From assembly GCA_046349975.1 (NCBI GenBank), contig JAXMBH010000003.1:292522-356521 (forward strand): 64,000 nucleotides of DNA, read 5' to 3'. Positions 24,601 to 33,340 of the stretch are shown here, one piece after another. Numbering within the stretch: the first letter of the stretch is position 1; every line of letters begins with the position of its first letter. This DNA comes from JABDGM01 sp046349975. GTDB taxonomy: Bacteria; Planctomycetota; Planctomycetia; Pirellulales; Lacipirellulaceae. A model generated the notes under the pieces. The model worked only from the letters and a program-made list of their open reading frames with translations. It had not been told where the DNA came from and ran no database searches. The translations under genes and the position numbers were made by a program.

Positions 24601-27269
24601 AGATTCTCACGGCGACGGGTTCGACGAAGGACAATCCGGCTGGCGATTATTTCAAAACGTTGCGGACGCCAGAGGCCTTGATGGAAAATACCACGCACTT
24701 GTTCCTGGCGACGCGGTTCAACTGCAACAAGTGCCACGACCATCCGTTCGAGCGTTGGACCCAAGACCAGTATTATCACTTGGCCGCATACTTCGCGCAA
24801 ATCGATCGCGCGAAGGACCCGGCAGGTGGCGACGTGGTAATCGGCGGCACCGATGTGGAAGCCGGGAAGCCATTGTATGAAGTTATTTCGGACGCGAAGC
24901 AAGGCGAGGTAAAGCATGCGCGCACGGGCGCGGTGAGCGCGCCGGCGTTTCCGTTTGAATGCAAACACGACTCGAAGGAGAGCGGGTCGCGACGGGAAGA
25001 GCTGGCGGCTTGGATTACGTCGCCAGATAATCCGTATTTCGCGAAGAGCTACGTCAACCGGTTGTGGGGGTATCTCACGGGCCGCGGCATCATTGAGCCG
25101 CTGGATGATATTCGGGCCGGTAATCCGGCGACGAATCCGGAGTTGCTCGATTATTTGACGAGCGAGTTCATCGAAAGTGGGTTCAATGCGCGGCACATCG
25201 TGCAACTCATCTGCAAGTCGCGAACGTATCAGCTTTCGGTGGAAACGAATCAATGGAATGCCGACGACCAGATCAATTTCTCGCACGCGCGGGCCCGGCG
25301 GCTGCCGGCGGAAGTGCTGTATGACGCAATCTATCGGACGACGGGCGCGACCTCGTCTTTCGCAGGCGTGGCGATTGGCGCGCGGGCGGCGACGCTGCCA
25401 GATGTGGGCGTCGAGTTGCCGGACGGATTCTTGGGCAATCTCGGCCGGCCGGCGCGCGAGAGTGCTTGCGAATGCGAACGGTCGAGCAACCTGCAACTGG
25501 GACCGGTGATGGCGCTGGTGAGCGGGCCGACGGTAGGCAATGCGATCAGCGACCCCGAAAACGCGGTGGCGAAGATGGTGGCTGCCGTGAAGGATAACGG
25601 CGAAATCGTGAAGAGTTTATTCCTGCGGTTCCTGAATCGGCCGGGAAAACCCGAGGAAGTGAACGCCGCCACGCAGATGTTCGATGAGCTCGACACGGAG
25701 CACGGGCAGCTGGTGGCGAATCTCGAGGCCTATCAAAAGGAGCTTGGGCCGAAGCTCGCGGAGCGGGAGATCGAGCGGCAGAATCGAATTGCTAGTTTGC
25801 AGGCGGAGCTGGAGGCGTCTCGGGAAATTGTTAAATTGCGGCAGCCGCGGTTGGAGCAAGAGCGGAGCGAACGCGTCGCCAAGGCGGAGGCTGCGCTGGC
25901 GGAATACGACAAGCAGCTGGCGGCAAAGTTGCCGGAGTGGGAAGCCGCCCAGCAAAGCCAAACGCGTTGGCAGAACCTTGAGCCAGTGGAGTTGAATGCG
26001 ACGTTCCGGGCAAATCTTGCGCACCAGGCGGATGGCTCGGTTCTTGTGGTTGGCGAGAAGGCGCGCGGGGCGTTTCGAGTTGTTGCTCCGCTGCCGCTTG
26101 ATAGCGTGACGGGAGTGCGGTTGGAAGCGCTCGCGGACGAGCGGAATCCAAATCGCGGACCTGGGCGGGCACCGGATGGGAATTTTGTAGTTACGGAATT
26201 CTCCGCACGTCTGCTGCCGGCCAGCGGGCCGACGAAGCTGGTGCGGAGTTGGGATTTTGCACCCGGAGAGAACGACTGGACTGCGGAAGACGGCGCGCAT
26301 GTCGTCGCTGATGGCGGGATGCGGCATGTCTTTGGCGATGGCAAAGGCGGCGGAATTAAGGCCGCGGTGAAAGCGCCTGCCGGCGCGTATTTGGTTGATG
26401 TCGTGACCGGGATTCGGCCGGCGGTGTCATTCCGGCTGGAGTGGACGACGGCGAATCATCCGAATTTTGAGGCAGCGCGGAGCGCGCAGCGGACGTTGGC
26501 AGCGGGTGGCGGCGGTGGGTTGTCAACACCGCTGGAGTTCGCGGCTGATGGCGAATTAACAGGACTGCGGATTGTTGTGGATAATGCGGGCAGCGTGCTG
26601 GCGATTGATTCGGTTCGACTGTTCTCGGCTGAGGGGGCGACCGCAACTGAGGTGAAGCTGGAAAAGGCTGAAGCAACGTTTAGCCAAAGCGGGTATGACG
26701 TTGGCGCGGCGATTGACGGCAACAAGTCGGAGAACAACGGATGGGCCGTTGCGCCGCAATTCGGGCGTGATCAGGCGGCGAAGTTCCATGTGGCCAGTCC
26801 AATCACTGGAACGAAGGGTCGGTTGGTCGAGTTCACGATCGATCACAACTTCGGCGACGGTCAATTCTCGCTGGGACGATTCCGCATTGCGGTGACGGAC
26901 GCGAAGGCGCCAATCGGATTTGGCTTGCCGCCGGCGGTTGTCGATGCGCTGGCAAAAGCAGCCGACAAACGCACGGACGCGGAACGCCAAGTGTTGCTGG
27001 CGGAGGTCCGCCAGGGCGACAAGCGCTACCAGGAACTTCAAGCGGCACTCGCCGCGGCCCAACAACCGCTCGCGGCTGATGGGCGTGTAAAGGAAATCGA
27101 AACGCAGTTGGCAGGAGCTCAGCAGCCGCTCGCAATTGATCCCAAGCTGCAGCAATTGCGGCGAGCGGTTGAACTGAGTGAAGAGCAGTTAAAGAACAAA
27201 CGTTTGACCGTGGCCCAGGATGTGGTCTGGGCGCTGATTAATAGTCCAGCGTTTTTGTACAACCATTAA
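21696..27269 (+). CDS. giant WD40 / cytochrome-like / DUF1549 / DUF1553 protein
   Basis: A secreted protein of about 1857 residues. In order: signal peptide; planctomycete cytochrome C-type domain with CQGCH (residues about 63-67); WD40 repeats (about 160-510); an Ig-like BIG2 domain (SIQLDSPFRYAQVIVTAELASG region); a second haem-like motif GCNAGTCHGAQAG; another BIG2; DUF1549 (YEFVRRVYLDLTGLPPTPEQV); and DUF1553 (NPYFAKSYVNRLWGYLTGRGI). A roughly 500-residue insert with coiled coil (Glu/Ala/Arg-rich near 1340-1410) and a beta-rich region then precedes the usual DUF1553 ending (VWALINSPAFLYNH). The ATG at 21696 has AGGAG 8 nt upstream. The DUF1501 gene follows as its normal partner. Its substrate and redox role are unknown. 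Confidence 0.9.
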   Translation: MMRFAVLAGSLGWHVAAVLAVGIWWSSMARAAAPASPAAAGGSTAAKPVSYHAEVLPILQADCQGCHQPAKAGGKLDLTSFKQLLSAGESGSAAIVPGKPDESYLLSQITPEKGEAAMPKGKPALAANDIALIRRWIEEGAKNDTPATSGPAVDAEHPPVYTAPPVITSVDWSPGGELLAIAGYHEVLLHKADGTGLVARLIGLSERIDSVRFSPDGTKLAVTGGCPARTGEVQIWDVAAHKLLVSVPVTNDELFGASWSPDGKRVAFGGTDKAVRAIDAETGAQVLFQQSHDDWVLGTTFSNDGNFLVSVGRDMAAKLVEVGTQRFVDNVTSITPGALKGGIQCVTTHPLRDEIIFGGADGTPRIYRMQRVVPRQIGDDANQLWELPALPGRVFGVDITRDGSVLAAGSSLDGQGHVHVYRMEATPKILDGIQAILNKPVQARSAEETAQLHKHFEQGVQTLAKFEVAEGGVYAVALSPTGDRVAAAGGDGMVRIFDAQKSAVLASFVPVEVTKAADAGQVALAPRADKPNTADGIQASANVEPALPDGDAIVKVEVEPVSIQLDSPFRYAQVIVTAELASGAKVDVTRQAKFVVPQAVAAVNATGVVTPLANGQTTLGVSVGEKTVNIDLQVANLDHPQAPDFVRDVAPIIARAGCNAGTCHGAQAGKNGFKLSLRGYDPVFDIRALTDDLASRRVNVASPVESLMLLKPTAAVPHTGGQVIKAGSAYYEALRQWIAAGAHLNLTSPRVASIQVTPQNPVIETIGGRQQVRVVAKYADGSERDVTREAFIESGNTDVVKTVADAPGLLESLRRGEAAALVRYEGKYAATTLTVMGDRAGFEWKEPPANNRIDELVSAKLKRTKTLPSSECNDYEFVRRVYLDLTGLPPTPEQVQAFVDDQRASQAKRDELVDRLIGSADYVDFWTNKWADLLMVNRKFLGVEGATALRNWIHGELAANTPYDVFARKILTATGSTKDNPAGDYFKTLRTPEALMENTTHLFLATRFNCNKCHDHPFERWTQDQYYHLAAYFAQIDRAKDPAGGDVVIGGTDVEAGKPLYEVISDAKQGEVKHARTGAVSAPAFPFECKHDSKESGSRREELAAWITSPDNPYFAKSYVNRLWGYLTGRGIIEPLDDIRAGNPATNPELLDYLTSEFIESGFNARHIVQLICKSRTYQLSVETNQWNADDQINFSHARARRLPAEVLYDAIYRTTGATSSFAGVAIGARAATLPDVGVELPDGFLGNLGRPARESACECERSSNLQLGPVMALVSGPTVGNAISDPENAVAKMVAAVKDNGEIVKSLFLRFLNRPGKPEEVNAATQMFDELDTEHGQLVANLEAYQKELGPKLAEREIERQNRIASLQAELEASREIVKLRQPRLEQERSERVAKAEAALAEYDKQLAAKLPEWEAAQQSQTRWQNLEPVELNATFRANLAHQADGSVLVVGEKARGAFRVVAPLPLDSVTGVRLEALADERNPNRGPGRAPDGNFVVTEFSARLLPASGPTKLVRSWDFAPGENDWTAEDGAHVVADGGMRHVFGDGKGGGIKAAVKAPAGAYLVDVVTGIRPAVSFRLEWTTANHPNFEAARSAQRTLAAGGGGGLSTPLEFAADGELTGLRIVVDNAGSVLAIDSVRLFSAEGATATEVKLEKAEATFSQSGYDVGAAIDGNKSENNGWAVAPQFGRDQAAKFHVASPITGTKGRLVEFTIDHNFGDGQFSLGRFRIAVTDAKAPIGFGLPPAVVDALAKAADKRTDAERQVLLAEVRQGDKRYQELQAALAAAQQPLAADGRVKEIETQLAGAQQPLAIDPKLQQLRRAVELSEEQLKNKRLTVAQDVVWALINSPAFLYNH

Positions 27270-27285
27270 CCGAATGAGGAATTCT

Positions 27286-27334
27286 CGAATGACGAATGCT
27301 GAAATCACTCAAGCGCTCATTCATTCGTCATTCG
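27286..27334. repeat. GAATGACGAATG-type inverted repeat
   Basis: CGAATGACGAATG (27286-27298) is repeated exactly in inverse as CATTCGTCATTCG (27322-27334), with further ATTCGTCATT copies following to about 27353. It lies in the 102-nt gap between the DUF1549/DUF1553 and DUF1501 genes. It could be a low-complexity intergenic repeat family or an mRNA hairpin between co-transcribed genes. Confidence 0.6.
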
Positions 27335-27371
27335 TCATTTGGTAATTCGTCATTGTTCCCGCGAGGTTCTC

Positions 27372-28856
27372 ATGTTCCGAATCGTTGGTCCGAATGCCAA
27401 AGATTTGTGTGATCGTCACCTCCGCCCGAGTCGCCGCGATGTGTTGCGGGTCGGCGGAGCCGGGATGCTCGGGCTCTCGCTGGGGTCGCTGCTGAAATTG
27501 CAGGCGGTGCAAGCGGCCGGAACGGCGACACCGGTCGCGGGCGGCGGCGGCCCGGGCTGGGGCAAGGCCAAGAGCATCATCATGGTGTACCTGCAGGGTG
27601 GACCGAGCCATTTGGATTTGTGGGATCCAAAACCGGACGCGGCCGAGAACATTCGCAGCACGTTCAAGAACATCGGCACGAAGTTGCCCGGCGTGCACTT
27701 CACCGAGATTCTGCCAAAGCTCGCGGAGATGAACGACCGGTTTACGATGATTCGCTCGATGAGCTATACGCCGAACGGGCTCTTCAATCACACGGCGGCG
27801 ATCTATCAGATGATGACGGGCTACACGACGGACAAGGTGAGCCCGAGCGGGCAGCTGGAGCCGCCGAACGCGCAGGATTTTCCGAACTTCGGTTCGCAGA
27901 TCGCGCGGCTGAGGCCGCCGACGGAGCCGATGCTGCCGTTTGTCATGCTGCCGCGGCCGCTGCAGGAGAGCAACGTGGTCGGCAAGGGCGGTTCGGCCGG
28001 CTTTTTGGGGAAGGCATTCGATCCTTACACGCTGTATCCTGACGGCGACGACATGGATATGAGCAAGATGGAACGCATCAAGGTCGACGACCTCAAGATG
28101 CGGCCAGACGTGTTCGCGGTGCGGCTCGAACGGCGGGCGAAGCTGCGGGACGTGATCAACGCGCAGATGCCGGCGGTGGAAAAGGCGGTCGAGAAGGAGA
28201 ATCTCGATGAATACTACAAGCGAGCGCTGAGCTTGGTGACTTCCGGCCGGGCCCGCGATGCCTTCGATTTGTCGCTGGAGCCGGATGCACTGCGCGACCA
28301 GTATGGCCGTAACACGTTTGGTCAAAGCTGCTTGCTCGCGCGGCGATTGATTCAGGCCGGCACGCGCGTGGTCGAAGTGGTGTGGCCAAAAGTGGCGAAT
28401 TCGGACAATCACTCGTGGGATCACCACGCGGGTCTCACGACGCGGATGAAGAACCAGTCGGGACCGCTTCTGGACACGGGGTTGTCGGCGCTAATCGACG
28501 ATATGGACAAGCGCGGCATGCTCGAGGATACGCTGGTCGTGTGCATTGGCGAGTTTGGACGCAGCCCGCAAAAGGGCGTGAGCACCAGCGGCAACAGCAA
28601 CACGGCCGATGGCCGCGACCACTGGCCGTACTGCTACACGGCGGTGATGGCGGGCGCCGGTATCAAGCGCGGCTACGTGCATGGCAAAAGCGATGCGACG
28701 GCGTCGTCGCCGATCGAGTTGCCGGTGCATCCGACGGAGATTCTGGCGACGATCTATCACGCGCTGGGGATTGCGCCGGAGACGATTGTTTACAACCACC
28801 TCAATCAGCCGCGGGAGTTGGTGAAGGCGCAGGCCGTGACGGGGTTGTTTGCGTGA
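27372..28856 (+). CDS. DUF1501 protein (Tat-exported, sulfatase-like fold)
   Basis: A protein of about 494 residues in the DUF1501 family, whose fold resembles alkaline phosphatases/sulfatases. The N-terminus has a twin-arginine motif (PSRRDVLRVGGAGMLGLSLGSLL). Family segments: IIMVYLQGGPSHLDLWDPKP, MIRSMSY, NSDNHSWDHHAG, TLVVCIGEFGRSPQ, and the ending HPTEILATIYHALGIAPETIVYNHLNQPRELV. It is almost always encoded directly after a DUF1549/DUF1553 gene, as here, so the two probably form one exported system. The ATG at 27372 has GAGG about 6 nt upstream. The molecular function is not established. Confidence 0.95.
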   Translation: MFRIVGPNAKDLCDRHLRPSRRDVLRVGGAGMLGLSLGSLLKLQAVQAAGTATPVAGGGGPGWGKAKSIIMVYLQGGPSHLDLWDPKPDAAENIRSTFKNIGTKLPGVHFTEILPKLAEMNDRFTMIRSMSYTPNGLFNHTAAIYQMMTGYTTDKVSPSGQLEPPNAQDFPNFGSQIARLRPPTEPMLPFVMLPRPLQESNVVGKGGSAGFLGKAFDPYTLYPDGDDMDMSKMERIKVDDLKMRPDVFAVRLERRAKLRDVINAQMPAVEKAVEKENLDEYYKRALSLVTSGRARDAFDLSLEPDALRDQYGRNTFGQSCLLARRLIQAGTRVVEVVWPKVANSDNHSWDHHAGLTTRMKNQSGPLLDTGLSALIDDMDKRGMLEDTLVVCIGEFGRSPQKGVSTSGNSNTADGRDHWPYCYTAVMAGAGIKRGYVHGKSDATASSPIELPVHPTEILATIYHALGIAPETIVYNHLNQPRELVKAQAVTGLFA

Positions 28857-28933
28857 GGCGGTTGAGGGGCGTGGGTTGGCAGTGGCTGGTTGAGCGAACC
28901 CTCCCTCGCCACGGCGAGTCCCAAGCGACCTGG

Positions 28934-28954
28934 CCCCTCCCTAAGAGGGAGGGG
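28934..28954. terminator. hairpin between convergent DUF1501 and sulfatase genes
   Basis: CCCCTCCCT (28934-28942) pairs perfectly with AGGGAGGGG (28946-28954) around a 3-nt AAG loop. It lies between the stops of two convergent genes. The stem is very stable, but no U-tract follows on either strand. Confidence 0.6.
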
Positions 28955-28974
28955 AAACGGAACGTCGCGCGCCG

Positions 28975-30471
28975 CTATTCCGCAAGTTTTTTGGGGCCAG
29001 CTGTTTTTAGTTGTGGTTTAGCAGGCGGGAATTTGTCGAGCAAGGCTGTGAGTTTGCGGACGATGTCGGGCTCAGAGTCGGCCAGGTTCTTCGTTTCGCC
29101 GGGATCGGTTTGGTAATCGTAGAGTTCGTAGATTGCGGATTCTCGTTTGGCGCCGGGCACTTTCCATTCGACGAGCCGGTAGCGATTGGTTCTGAGCGCG
29201 CGGCCGATTCTGTTTTGGCGCGGGTAAACGTGGAGGATGGCGTCCTTCGTCGGCGCGTGGGGATCGTCGAGGACTTTGGCGAAGCTCGCGCCTTCGAGCC
29301 CGCTCGGCGCTTCGAGGCCGGCGAGCGCGCAGAGTGTTGGATAGAGGTCGACGGATTCGACAAGCGAGTCACACTTTGCTCCGTGTGCCCGCGCGCGCGG
29401 ATCGACGACAATCAGCGGGATGTGGGCGGCTTGTTCGTAGTTGGTGTGTTTGCACCACATGCCATGGTCGCCGAGGTGCCAGCCGTGGTCGCCCCAGAGC
29501 ACGATGATCGTGTTGTTGGCGAGGCCGAGCTCATAGAGCTTGGCGATCACGCGACCGAGTTGGGCGTCCAGGTAGCTGACGGCGGCGTGGTAGCCGTGGA
29601 TGAGCTTGCGCGCATCGTCATCGGAGACAGGGCCGCTGTCGGGCATGCCCCGGTAGTTGCGCAGTTCGATCCAGGGCGTGTTCGCGAATTCTGGTGCGCC
29701 GTCGGGCAGCGTGGATCGTTCGGCTAACTTGAACGTGGTCGGGTCGTATAAATCCCAGTACTTTTTCGGCGCGCAGAACGGCAAGTGCGGCTTGAGGAAG
29801 CCGATGGCGATGAAGAACGGCTGCTTGGGAGACTGGGCGGCGATTGTGAGTCGCTGGAGGGCTTCGTCGGCGATCTGACCATCGGGGTAGGCGTTGTCAG
29901 GGACATCGGCCGCTTCATATGGCGCCGCTTTGCCGACCTGGCCGGGACGGGTTTGCTTTTCTGGGTGCAGGCGGGCGTCTGCGAGCGAGCTCGTGATCCA
30001 ATCTAAGTTCTCTTTTTCCACGTAGTGTGAGTAATGGCCGGGCCAGAAGGGCACGCTCCACGACGCGGGGTCATCGCTGTTGCCTTGGCCGGGATGGTAG
30101 ATCTTGCCCATGCCCTCCGTGCGGTAACCGTGCTGCATGAAGAACTGCGGAAGCGTGACGGCGTTCGGCACGGCCAGGCGGAAGTTCGTGGCAAGGTCGT
30201 AGATGCCGAGCGTGGAGGGGCGGAGGCCGGTGAGCAGTGCGTTGCGCGAGGGCGCGCACACGGCCTGGTTACAGTACGCCCGGTTGAACTGCAGGCCGCG
30301 GGCGGCAAGGGCATCGATGTTGGGCGATTTCACGGTGTCGTCGCCGTAGCAGCCGAGCATGGGTTTCAGATCGTCGACGCAAATGAGCAGTACGTTGGGA
30401 CGGTCGGCAGCGGTGGCAGGGAAAATGTTCGAGCCAAGAATGGCGAGAAGAAGCATCAGGGTGCGTCGCAT
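28975..30471 (-). CDS. exported iduronate-2-sulfatase-like sulfatase
   Basis: A 498-residue formylglycine sulfatase. Signal peptide (MRRTLMLLLAILGSNIFPATAA), then NVLLICVDDLKPMLGCYG. The formylglycine motif is CAPSR with Cys72, followed by NALLTGLRPST. WGDHGWHLGDHGMWCKHTNYE is the metal-binding section characteristic of the iduronate-2-sulfatase group, as is the VDDLKP start. The ATG at 30471 has AAGGTG 6 nt upstream; a start 108 nt further up would not give a signal peptide. It is divergent from another sulfatase gene 117 nt away. The substrate is probably a sulfated polysaccharide; this is inference. Confidence 0.94.
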   Translation of the reverse strand: MRRTLMLLLAILGSNIFPATAADRPNVLLICVDDLKPMLGCYGDDTVKSPNIDALAARGLQFNRAYCNQAVCAPSRNALLTGLRPSTLGIYDLATNFRLAVPNAVTLPQFFMQHGYRTEGMGKIYHPGQGNSDDPASWSVPFWPGHYSHYVEKENLDWITSSLADARLHPEKQTRPGQVGKAAPYEAADVPDNAYPDGQIADEALQRLTIAAQSPKQPFFIAIGFLKPHLPFCAPKKYWDLYDPTTFKLAERSTLPDGAPEFANTPWIELRNYRGMPDSGPVSDDDARKLIHGYHAAVSYLDAQLGRVIAKLYELGLANNTIIVLWGDHGWHLGDHGMWCKHTNYEQAAHIPLIVVDPRARAHGAKCDSLVESVDLYPTLCALAGLEAPSGLEGASFAKVLDDPHAPTKDAILHVYPRQNRIGRALRTNRYRLVEWKVPGAKRESAIYELYDYQTDPGETKNLADSEPDIVRKLTALLDKFPPAKPQLKTAGPKKLAE

Positions 30472-30588
30472 TGCCACACCTTTCGTGAAATTGGAGAGGG
30501 CGCCGCCAGTAGCGATTCTCAACTCGCAGAAGTACGATGTAAAGAGTGCGGAGACACGTAGGCTCAGCAATAAACCCAAGTGGCAGAG

Positions 30589-31998
30589 ATGATGTTTCGA
30601 AGTATTTCGCTCGCGTTGATTTTAGTCATTGCACTCTGTGGTGCCGCTGTTGCGGCCGACATTCCGAAATCGAACGGCGACGTTCAGAAGCCGAATATTG
30701 TGCTCATTCTGGCCGACGACTTAGGTTACGAGGCGGTCGGATGCGATGGCGGCAATTACAAGACGCCGAATCTCGATCGCTTGGCGGCGAGCGGCGTGCG
30801 ATTCGACCGCTGCATGGTGCAGCCGGTATGCACGCCGACGCGGGTAGGGCTGATGACGGGGATGTCGAATGCGCGGAATTACATCGAGTTCGGCACGATG
30901 GATCCGAAATCGACAACGTTCGGCAACTTGCTCAAGAATGCCGGGTACGCAACGGCAATTGCCGGAAAGTGGCAACTGGGCCGCGATAAGGATCTGCCGC
31001 AGCGGTTTGGCTTTGATGAAGCGTACTTATGGCAGCACACGCGCCGACCGCCGCGGTATGCGAACCCTGGCTTGGAGTACAACGGCGAAGAACGGGATTT
31101 CAAGAACGGCGAATATGGACCGGATATTATCAGCGATTTCGCGCTCGACTTCATCACAAAGAACAAATCGAAGCCGTTCTTTCTGTATTACCCGATGATG
31201 CTCACCCACGCACCATTTCAACCGACGCCGGACAGTGCGGATTGGGACCCGAAATCGTACTCAGACGAAAAGAACAAGAAGGTGAAGTACTTTGCCGAGG
31301 ACGTGACGTATATGGACAAGCTCGTCGGCAAGGTCATCGGCAAGCTGGATGAGTTGGGGCTGCGCGACAACACGCTGGTGCTGTTCTTGGGCGACAACGG
31401 TACGGGCCCGGGCGTGATGTCGAAACTCAATGGCGTAAAGTACCCGGGCGGCAAGGGCAAAACGACGGCCCGCGGCATGCATGTGCCGCTGATTGCCAAT
31501 TGGCCTGGGCATACGCCGAGCGGCAAAGTGAATGACGATCTGATCGATAGCGTCGACTTCCTGCCGACACTGTGTGCGGCGGCGGGCGTGAGTGTTCCGA
31601 CGTCGATCAAGCTGGATGGCCGCAGTTTTTATCCGCAGATTCTCGGTGAGCGCGGCGACCCGCGGGAGTGGATTTATACGTGGTATTCGTCGAGCGGCAC
31701 GAAGCCGATCCACGAGTTTGTAACGTCGAAGGAGTACAAACTGTATCGAGACGGGCGATTCTTCAATCTGAAGAAGGATCCGTATGAAGAGCAGCCGCCC
31801 GAGAAAGTGGAAGGCCTGAAGGGCGAGGCAGCGGCCGCGGCGGAGAAGTTGCAGGCCGCGCTGGCTCAATTCAACGATGCCCGGCCGGCTGAGTTGCAGA
31901 AGCTTTCGGATTCGTTAGGGCCGAAAAATGCCCGCAAGGATGCGCAGCGCCGCGCGAAGCGGCTGGCAGAGAAGAATGGCGTCGAGAGCGAAGAGTAG
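30589..31998 (+). CDS. exported arylsulfatase with CTPTR motif
   Basis: A sulfatase of about 469 residues with a signal peptide (SLALILVIALCGAAVAA). Metal-binding IVLILADDLGYEAVGCDG. The formylglycine motif is CTPTR (Cys about 81) rather than CxPSR, which still satisfies CxPxR. Further segments are FLGDNGTGPGVMS and KTTARGMHVPLIANWPG. It ends in a basic Lys/Arg-rich tail. The start is one of two adjacent ATGs at 30589 and 30592; a GTG at 30580 is less likely. It is followed after 29 nt by an alpha/beta hydrolase gene, which may be co-transcribed. Confidence 0.94.
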   Translation: MMFRSISLALILVIALCGAAVAADIPKSNGDVQKPNIVLILADDLGYEAVGCDGGNYKTPNLDRLAASGVRFDRCMVQPVCTPTRVGLMTGMSNARNYIEFGTMDPKSTTFGNLLKNAGYATAIAGKWQLGRDKDLPQRFGFDEAYLWQHTRRPPRYANPGLEYNGEERDFKNGEYGPDIISDFALDFITKNKSKPFFLYYPMMLTHAPFQPTPDSADWDPKSYSDEKNKKVKYFAEDVTYMDKLVGKVIGKLDELGLRDNTLVLFLGDNGTGPGVMSKLNGVKYPGGKGKTTARGMHVPLIANWPGHTPSGKVNDDLIDSVDFLPTLCAAAGVSVPTSIKLDGRSFYPQILGERGDPREWIYTWYSSSGTKPIHEFVTSKEYKLYRDGRFFNLKKDPYEEQPPEKVEGLKGEAAAAAEKLQAALAQFNDARPAELQKLSDSLGPKNARKDAQRRAKRLAEKNGVESEE

Positions 31999-32027
31999 CC
32001 CCGCACCCGACGAAGCAGCGCACGCCC

Positions 32028-33131
32028 ATGATTAGTCCAAAACACTTCGTGGTGGTCGTGCTGGTGTCATCGGCAGTCCACGCACAGTCGCCGGAGCATC
32101 TCTCACATAGTGCGGTTTCGTACTATCTTTCAGACTCGGGCGAACGCGTGCCGATTCGAACTGCAGCCGACTGGCGGCGAAGGCGCGAGCAAATTCTGGC
32201 GGGCATGGAACTTGTGATGGGCGCCCTGCCCCGCCCCGCGCAGCCGGTGCCGCTCGATGTGCAGACGATCGAGGAACACGCCGAGCAGGGGTTCGTGCGA
32301 CGGAAAATTGCGTATCACACGGATAATGCGAATAAGCGTGTGCGGGCGTGGCTGCTGTTGCCGGTTGCGAATGAGGCGGATGCAACCTCGGCGAAACCCC
32401 GCAGCAAGTTGCCGGCGGTGCTGTGTTTGCATCAGACGACGCCGCGTGGAAAGGATTCGCCAGTTGGATTGAGCGATCGGCCGACGCTGCATTATGCCCG
32501 CGAGCTTGCGCAACGTGGATACGTGACGTTGTCGCCCGATTACCCTTCGTTTGGTGAGTATCTGTACGATTTCGATGCCGATGCGTATGTAAGCGGGTCG
32601 ATGAAGGCGATTTATGACAACATACGCGCGATCGACGTGCTGCAATCGCTCACTGAGGTTGATCCAGATCGCATCGGCTGCATCGGCCATTCGCTGGGCG
32701 GACACAACAGCTTGTTTACCGCAGTGTTCGACGAGCGGCTGAAGGCGGTTGTTACGTGCTGCGGGTTCACGAGCTTTCACAAGTACATGCACGGCGACTT
32801 GCATGGTTGGAGCAGCCCGCGATACATGCCGCTTATTGGGTCGAAGTACAATTACTCGCCGGAAAGGATGCCGTTTGATTTTCCGGAAGTGCTGGCGGCG
32901 ATTGCACCGCGGGCCGTGTTTGTCGTGGCACCGCTGCACGATGACAACTTCGATATCGACGGCGTGCGCGAATCGCTGGCTGCCGCGAAACCGGTATTCG
33001 AACTACTTGGCCACGGCGAGAATTTGCAGGCGGTGCATCCGGATAGCGGGCATGACTTCCCAGATGCCGAGCGACAGAAGGCGTACGAGTTTCTGGATCG
33101 CGTGTTGAAGTCATCGGCAGGTGGCGGTTAA
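32028..33131 (+). CDS. exported alpha/beta hydrolase (acetylxylan-esterase / dienelactone-hydrolase type)
   Basis: A 367-residue serine hydrolase with a short signal peptide (FVVVVLVSSAVHAQ). Nucleophile elbow GHSLGG with Ser222, acid candidate in APLHDDNFD (Asp306/307), and His342 in PDSGHDFPDAE. The sequence before the elbow (VLCLHQTTPRGKD, YARELAQRGYVTLSPDYPSFGEY) is typical of large exported esterases of this type. The substrate may be an esterified polysaccharide or an aromatic ester. It lies 29 nt after a sulfatase gene, suggesting a shared role in degrading decorated polysaccharide. Confidence 0.88.
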   Translation: MISPKHFVVVVLVSSAVHAQSPEHLSHSAVSYYLSDSGERVPIRTAADWRRRREQILAGMELVMGALPRPAQPVPLDVQTIEEHAEQGFVRRKIAYHTDNANKRVRAWLLLPVANEADATSAKPRSKLPAVLCLHQTTPRGKDSPVGLSDRPTLHYARELAQRGYVTLSPDYPSFGEYLYDFDADAYVSGSMKAIYDNIRAIDVLQSLTEVDPDRIGCIGHSLGGHNSLFTAVFDERLKAVVTCCGFTSFHKYMHGDLHGWSSPRYMPLIGSKYNYSPERMPFDFPEVLAAIAPRAVFVVAPLHDDNFDIDGVRESLAAAKPVFELLGHGENLQAVHPDSGHDFPDAERQKAYEFLDRVLKSSAGGG

Positions 33132-33340
33132 CGGCATGACTTTGGATGTCGCTCACCCCACCTTGGATGGGGCTGGCGGCAGCAAGGTGCGCCGTCTTCG
33201 CCAATACTTGCGGCAAGAACGCCGGTGGATTCGCGCAAATCGTCTGTGATAGCTTGGTTGGCGGCCAGTTATGATGGCGGTAGCGCATGGTGTGGCGATG
33301 GTTGAGACACCATGCACCGACTACTCAGGTGAAACAGGCG

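Noticed and set aside
24132..25496. 454-codon minus-strand frame inside the DUF1549/DUF1553 gene
   Set aside because: An antisense frame of a GC-rich gene with high Arg/His content; the sense protein is complete with clear motifs.
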